From: Nannocystis sp.
GTDB taxonomy: Bacteria > Myxococcota_A > Polyangia > Nannocystales > Nannocystaceae
Assembly: GCF_016714285.1 (NCBI RefSeq)
Contig: NZ_JADJNN010000016.1
Span: 1-64,000, forward strand
Direction: 5' to 3'
Length of the DNA: 64,000 nucleotides
The position numbers were made by a program, and so were the translations under genes. This document shows, one piece after another, positions 60,103-64,000 of the stretch; the stretch's first letter is position 1, and every line of letters starts with the position of its first letter. Below the pieces are notes generated by a model. That model was not told the DNA's origin. It did no database searches and saw only the letters and a program-made list of their open reading frames with translations.

Positions 60103-62250
60103 CTACCGCATGGAGAGAAGCACGCGCTCCACGACGGCAACGGGGAGGCCGGTGCCGACGGCGATATCGACCGGGTCCTTGGTGTCGGCCTCGGTCGCCC
60201 ATGTGCGTACGCGTTGGCTCACACGTTCGCCGAAGTCAGGCTGCAGATCCGTCCCGAAGCTGATAGATTTGGCCGGTTCGGGCTGAACGGCGAGCCAGGG
60301 CCCGGCCCGCCGGGTCGCGGCAGCGTGGGTGTACGCAGGCGTACCGCGAGGAATGACGCCGCCGTAGATATAATCGAGCCAGAGGAGCGCGTCCCAGGCG
60401 TTCCAGGTGGTCGGAAGGGCGAAGGATGCATGTGTGAGATCGATGCCGTGCGGGCCGGTGTGGACGCCGTGGCGGACTCGACGACGCAAGCGGGCGGCGC
60501 GGATGCCGAGCAACTCGGGGTGGCCCGGGACGAGCCGGTCGAGGTTGGTGAGCACGACGTCGAGGAGATCGTCGCGGAGATGGTCCTCAAGCAGCAGTAC
60601 GTGGGCACCGAGGATGCCGGCCATCGGGTTGGCCCACTTCTCGTCGAGCAAGCGGGCGAGATCGGCAGTGGTGATGGCGGGTGCGCCGTGGATGAGCGAG
60701 AGCAGGGTGTATTCGGCGAGGGCGTTGGTGTCAGGGTCTTCGCGGTGTGCGACTAGGCCGTCGCCGCGGCGTCGCATGTGGATAGAGGCGCCGTCGAGGC
60801 TTGCGTGGCCGCGTTCGTCGGCGGGTGTAAAGACGTAGGTGATCCAGGCATGGGAGAGCCAGAGCGGGAGGCGACGGTCGTCGGGGAAGCGGACCAAGAC
60901 GTTGCCCGTGCCGATCCAAGACATGCCGGCGAAGCGACCGTCGTGGCTCCGAGTACCATCGAGCGGGAGGGTCCCGGACACAGCCACGGAATTGATCGTG
61001 ACAGCCGGGCCGTCGGCGTCGCCTCGGCGTCGCCGGACGATTACGGCGAGGTTCGGGACCTCAGGAGGGGCGTGGATGGAGGGGACCGGTTGTGCGAGCG
61101 CGTGGGCGGCTTCTTGGTGCGTCTCGTTGGATCCGACGCTGCCGTTCACCGGAGCGATCGAGGCGGGTCGATCGAAGTCGACGCGGAGTACGCCGTCGGT
61201 GCCGGTGCGCGCAAGATCGGGGACGATGAGGTCCACAGTGAACAGCTTGCGCAGGCCGGTGCACTGGACGGTGTAGGTCCCGGCGCCCAACTGCGCGACG
61301 AGCCGAGCTGGGGCGGACGACAGCAGACGGCCGGTGAGGTCGAAAATCGCAAGGGTAGACGACTCATCGCCGCGAATGTCGACGGTATGCGTCGCTCCAG
61401 CCTGGCTTTCAGGTGGGCGGACTCCCTTGGCGCACCAGAACATGATCGGGTGCTGATGCGAGCTGCTGGTCACCGGTCGTTGACTGCGGCAAGTATCGGC
61501 GGCCCGTCCTGCGGCCGCGTCGGCGGCCGCGAGCAGCTCAGGGACGCGGGCCTCGACGTAGATTGCGAGACCGTTCGAATCGATGACGCCGCCATTCGCG
61601 GCCGCACCATAAAGACCCTCGAGCAGCGCCCGGGTAAAATGGCCGTGGCCATCGTCGTCGGTGCCGCGAGACTGGCCGTTCGTCGCCTCATACGCCTTAC
61701 TGTTGAAGGCGGCGGCCAGCCAGAACAACCAACGCGTCTCGCCGCGGCGCGGGTTGACCGCGCGACGCCAGCGGGGACCCTGAGTTTCGGGGGCGTCGCG
61801 GAGTTCGTCGCGGCAACAGTCGGCGAATACGACGACCTCGTGGAAATCCTGCGACCTGTTAAGAGCCTGGCGGAGCTTGGCCAACGAGACGTGCCAAAGG
61901 TCGGCGTCGCGGGCCTCACCGGTGAGCAGGGCAGCGTCGGTGCCGCTCGGCGAGTAGCCGTGACCGGAGACGTAGAGATAGAGGCGTGTACTCTGCCAGG
62001 CGAGCGCACCAGTCTTGACGCGCTCGCTGACGTGCACGCGCCAGGCGAGGATGGCGTCGTATACATCCTTCTCGATCGGTTTTTCGGGGGCGGTCTGGAT
62101 CACCCGCTTGAGGTGCTCGACACCACCCTTGTCCGCGAGCCAGTCGGCGATCGCATCGGCGTCGGCGACTGCATGATCGAGATGCCGGAACTCTTTGTAG
62201 TGGTCGATACCGACGACGACTGCGTAGTGGCCGGGGTGCGTGAAGTTCAT
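60103..62250 (-). CDS. Caspase-like (peptidase C14) protein with large C-terminal region (715 aa)
   Basis: MNFTHPGHYAVVVGIDHYKE is the usual start of prokaryotic caspase homologues. The catalytic His is in LYVSGHGYSPSG (His97) and the Cys in VVVFADCCRDELRD (145/146). The p20-like domain ends near 250. A beta-rich middle follows (THTVDIRGDESSTLAIFDL, LGAGTYTVQC). The C-terminal third contains SWIGTGNVLVRFPDDRRLPL and a helical tail, RLLDEKWANPMAGILGAHVL. It overlaps the upstream hydrolase gene by ATGA. It may be activated by the NACHT or CHAT neighbours, or act as an independent executioner. Confidence 0.8.
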   Translation of the reverse strand: MNFTHPGHYAVVVGIDHYKEFRHLDHAVADADAIADWLADKGGVEHLKRVIQTAPEKPIEKDVYDAILAWRVHVSERVKTGALAWQSTRLYLYVSGHGYSPSGTDAALLTGEARDADLWHVSLAKLRQALNRSQDFHEVVVFADCCRDELRDAPETQGPRWRRAVNPRRGETRWLFWLAAAFNSKAYEATNGQSRGTDDDGHGHFTRALLEGLYGAAANGGVIDSNGLAIYVEARVPELLAAADAAAGRAADTCRSQRPVTSSSHQHPIMFWCAKGVRPPESQAGATHTVDIRGDESSTLAIFDLTGRLLSSAPARLVAQLGAGTYTVQCTGLRKLFTVDLIVPDLARTGTDGVLRVDFDRPASIAPVNGSVGSNETHQEAAHALAQPVPSIHAPPEVPNLAVIVRRRRGDADGPAVTINSVAVSGTLPLDGTRSHDGRFAGMSWIGTGNVLVRFPDDRRLPLWLSHAWITYVFTPADERGHASLDGASIHMRRRGDGLVAHREDPDTNALAEYTLLSLIHGAPAITTADLARLLDEKWANPMAGILGAHVLLLEDHLRDDLLDVVLTNLDRLVPGHPELLGIRAARLRRRVRHGVHTGPHGIDLTHASFALPTTWNAWDALLWLDYIYGGVIPRGTPAYTHAAATRRAGPWLAVQPEPAKSISFGTDLQPDFGERVSQRVRTWATEADTKDPVDIAVGTGLPVAVVERVLLSMR

Positions 62251-63676
62251 GGCGTCGCTCCGAGGATGGCGGCGAGCAGGCGGACGGTCTCAGGGGCAGC
62301 GGTGGGGTCGAACAGGCCGCCATGGCGAAGGACGGTGCGGTCGGCACGGCGGGCCAGCCAGTGGCGCTGGCTGCGGGCAAGGATGGCGCGGACGTGCGGG
62401 TCGGGGGCGAGGTGCTCGCGGGTCCAGAAGCGTTCCATGCCGAGGAGCGGGTGGTCGGCGGTGTCCTCGGCGGCGCCCGAGACGAGGTAGAGGAGAGAGC
62501 GCGGGTAGACGCCAGGCACCTCCCAATAGCCACGCTCGCAGTCGTCGTCGAGGGCGATGAAGTGGAAGCGACGAACAGCCGATGGAAGGAGGTCGTCGGC
62601 GGCTGCCATGTGCCGGCCGAACACGTCGTAGCGGACGGCGGCAGCGAGGAGGACGAGGTCGTCGACGTGGAGGCCACAACGGGCAAGCTCGACGACCAGG
62701 CGGCCGGCGTAGATGCTGCCGGCAGAGTGGCCGACGATCGTGATCCGCGGCGGGGATCGGTCAGCGGACGCCGCGGCGAGTGCATTGACGAACATCCGTC
62801 CACCGCGGTCGTCGGCCTCGAAGGTGTCCTCGGCCTCCTTCTTGATGAGCGACCACAGCTTGCCCCCGAGCGCAGACAGGTAGAACTCGCGGCCGATCTC
62901 CTCGACGCAGGTCGCGTAGACGCCGTGAGCTCGGCCGGTGAAGAATCGGGAGATCACGCGGGACAGGGCGACGCCGAGCTTCTTCGCGGCGATCAGGCCG
63001 ACGATGCTCCGGCTGCCGTCGGCGTCGGCCCCGGACAGCACGCGTAGCCAATCACCGTCCATGCGGGTTGGGATTGGAGCTGCTGGTCCGCCGTCGAGGC
63101 CGCGCGAGTTGGGGTCGGGTGCGACGATCGCGCGGAGCTCTCGGCGAAGGTTGGGGTCGGCTTGGGCCTCCTCCTCGAATGTCCGCAGGTCGCCCTCGGT
63201 CAGCCTGTCGGTCTCACCGTCGAGGTCGCGTAGGGTTCCTCAGCGGCGGCGCGGGCGCGTAGTCGGGCCTCGATGTCGAGGTCCGACGGGTTGTCAAATC
63301 CAACGACCGCGCGGCTATCGGCGGCGTTGCGCAGGCGACCTGCAGTGTACTTGAGGACGAGGGCAAGCGCGCGTTGGAAAAACCCCTCGCGGGCGATCTC
63401 CTCAAGGTTATTGCATACGATCGCGAGGGGTGCCGTGTTCCATAAGAACGCGACCGGGAATGCCTTCGCGGCGGTGTATGTCGGCTGCATCTGCGAGGCG
63501 CCGAGCCGGCCGTTGGCGGGCGTCACCAGGCCGCCGTGAAGGTGGACTACTAGGTGACCGTTTGCGACAGCATCGCGGGCGAGTTGTTCGATGCGGGCGT
63601 GGGTCCAGGGCGGCACGGGCACGCCGTCGCCGCCAGTTTCGATCATCGCGTTGTCGTCGAGCGAGAGTGTCGTCAT
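62247..63676 (-). CDS. Alpha/beta-hydrolase (lipase/esterase-like), one frameshift (about 476 aa)
   Basis: ATG at 63676. The oxyanion-hole motif HLVVHLHGGLVTP lies near 47-49. A missing base in the three-G run at 63234-63236 (plus strand) breaks the frame; correction continues as LRDLDGETDRLTEGDLRTFE. The nucleophile elbow RITIVGHSAGSIYAG, near 315, fits GxSxG with Ser as nucleophile. A later Asp/His pair would complete the triad (HGGLFDP near the end is a candidate for His). It might act as a phospholipase-type toxin or a processing enzyme in the same operon. It overlaps the caspase-like gene by four bases. Confidence 0.75.
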
Positions 63677-64000
63677 CGCGGGCGACGATATCAGGAACGG
63701 AGGACGTGTGTGTGGGTCGGGATCAAACCTCGTTTGATGGGGCAGTCCGGGCCTGCTGCGCCCGCGGTGAGGCCTGGTGCCTGGTGGGTACCGCAGCCGC
63801 GATCCCCGGCGGTGGAGGCCTGACGATGGCGCCGAGCTTGAGCAGGCGGCAGAGGATGGGTTGGCCGATGAGGTGAGAAGCGTGCCAGCGGGCCATCCCT
63901 GGTGCCCCTTGCGTCCTACCCCGACGTGGCGTGACAGTTCGGCATGGATCCAACAGTGCGGGTGTGGTAGCGCTCGTTCTGTCAGGCGAACGGGCGCATG
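63677..64000. other. Right-edge non-coding region with hairpin
   Basis: This 324-base stretch upstream of the minus-strand operon should hold its promoter; no clear promoter box is visible. At 63970-63997, GCGCTCGTTC pairs with GAACGGGCGC (10 base pairs, one G-T) around an eight-base loop. It is followed by ATG at the edge. It could be a terminator, an operator or a mobile-element end. No gene is supported here. Confidence 0.5.

Noticed and set aside
60778..62490. 570-codon plus-strand frame opposite the caspase-like gene
   Set aside because: No domain or start signal is visible. The opposite strand has clear catalytic His and Cys motifs.
63723..63953. 76-codon minus-strand frame at the right edge
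   Set aside because: No ribosome site is present, the composition is unconvincing, and there is no overlap pattern with the neighbouring operon.

Overview
The window is GC-rich (about 70%) DNA with short spacers, many ATGA or GTGA start/stop overlaps and very long genes. Codon use, a cysteine-rich lipoprotein, and CHAT, caspase-like and STAND proteins suggest a large-genome deltaproteobacterium of the myxobacterial type. This assignment is an inference; there is no rRNA, tRNA or housekeeping gene to confirm it. About 30 reading-frame breaks occur across all regions, many of them one-base changes in homopolymer runs (mostly C). I read these as sequence errors and give genes at their composite extent.

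Region 1 (77-1959, minus strand) is one unknown gene. It is divergent from region 2 across a 418-base control region holding a seven-unit, roughly 11-base repeat array.

Region 2 (2378-30023, plus strand) is a compact integrated element of about 26 genes ending in a tyrosine recombinase. It encodes two adjacent beta-rich proteins that could be capsid subunits, two membrane-anchored cell-wall enzymes (lytic transglycosylase-like and M23), a SppA/ClpP-like membrane protease, a 2634-residue DNA methyltransferase-helicase, a ParA-like ATPase lacking its lysines, and about ten small proteins with one membrane segment. No terminase, portal, tail or conjugation gene is visible. My best hypothesis is a tailless, membrane-containing virus-like provirus.

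Region 3 (30024-46765) is a six-gene plus-strand operon of giant uncharacterised proteins, including a DUF6603-like protein. It lies between two copies of an integrase 3' end and a shared 44-base sequence, so it may be element cargo. Its first two proteins share an N-terminal region but carry different, possibly cell-wall-targeting, C-termini.

Region 4 (47098-63676) is a conflict or cell-death island of two convergent operons. The plus arm encodes a C25-like protease, a CHAT-SIR2 fusion and a membrane-anchored STAND NTPase with WD40 repeats. The minus arm encodes an alpha/beta hydrolase, a caspase-like protein, a second CHAT protease and a NACHT-like NTPase. Each arm ends with a CHAT protease followed directly by a large NTPase, which suggests two sensor-plus-protease modules.
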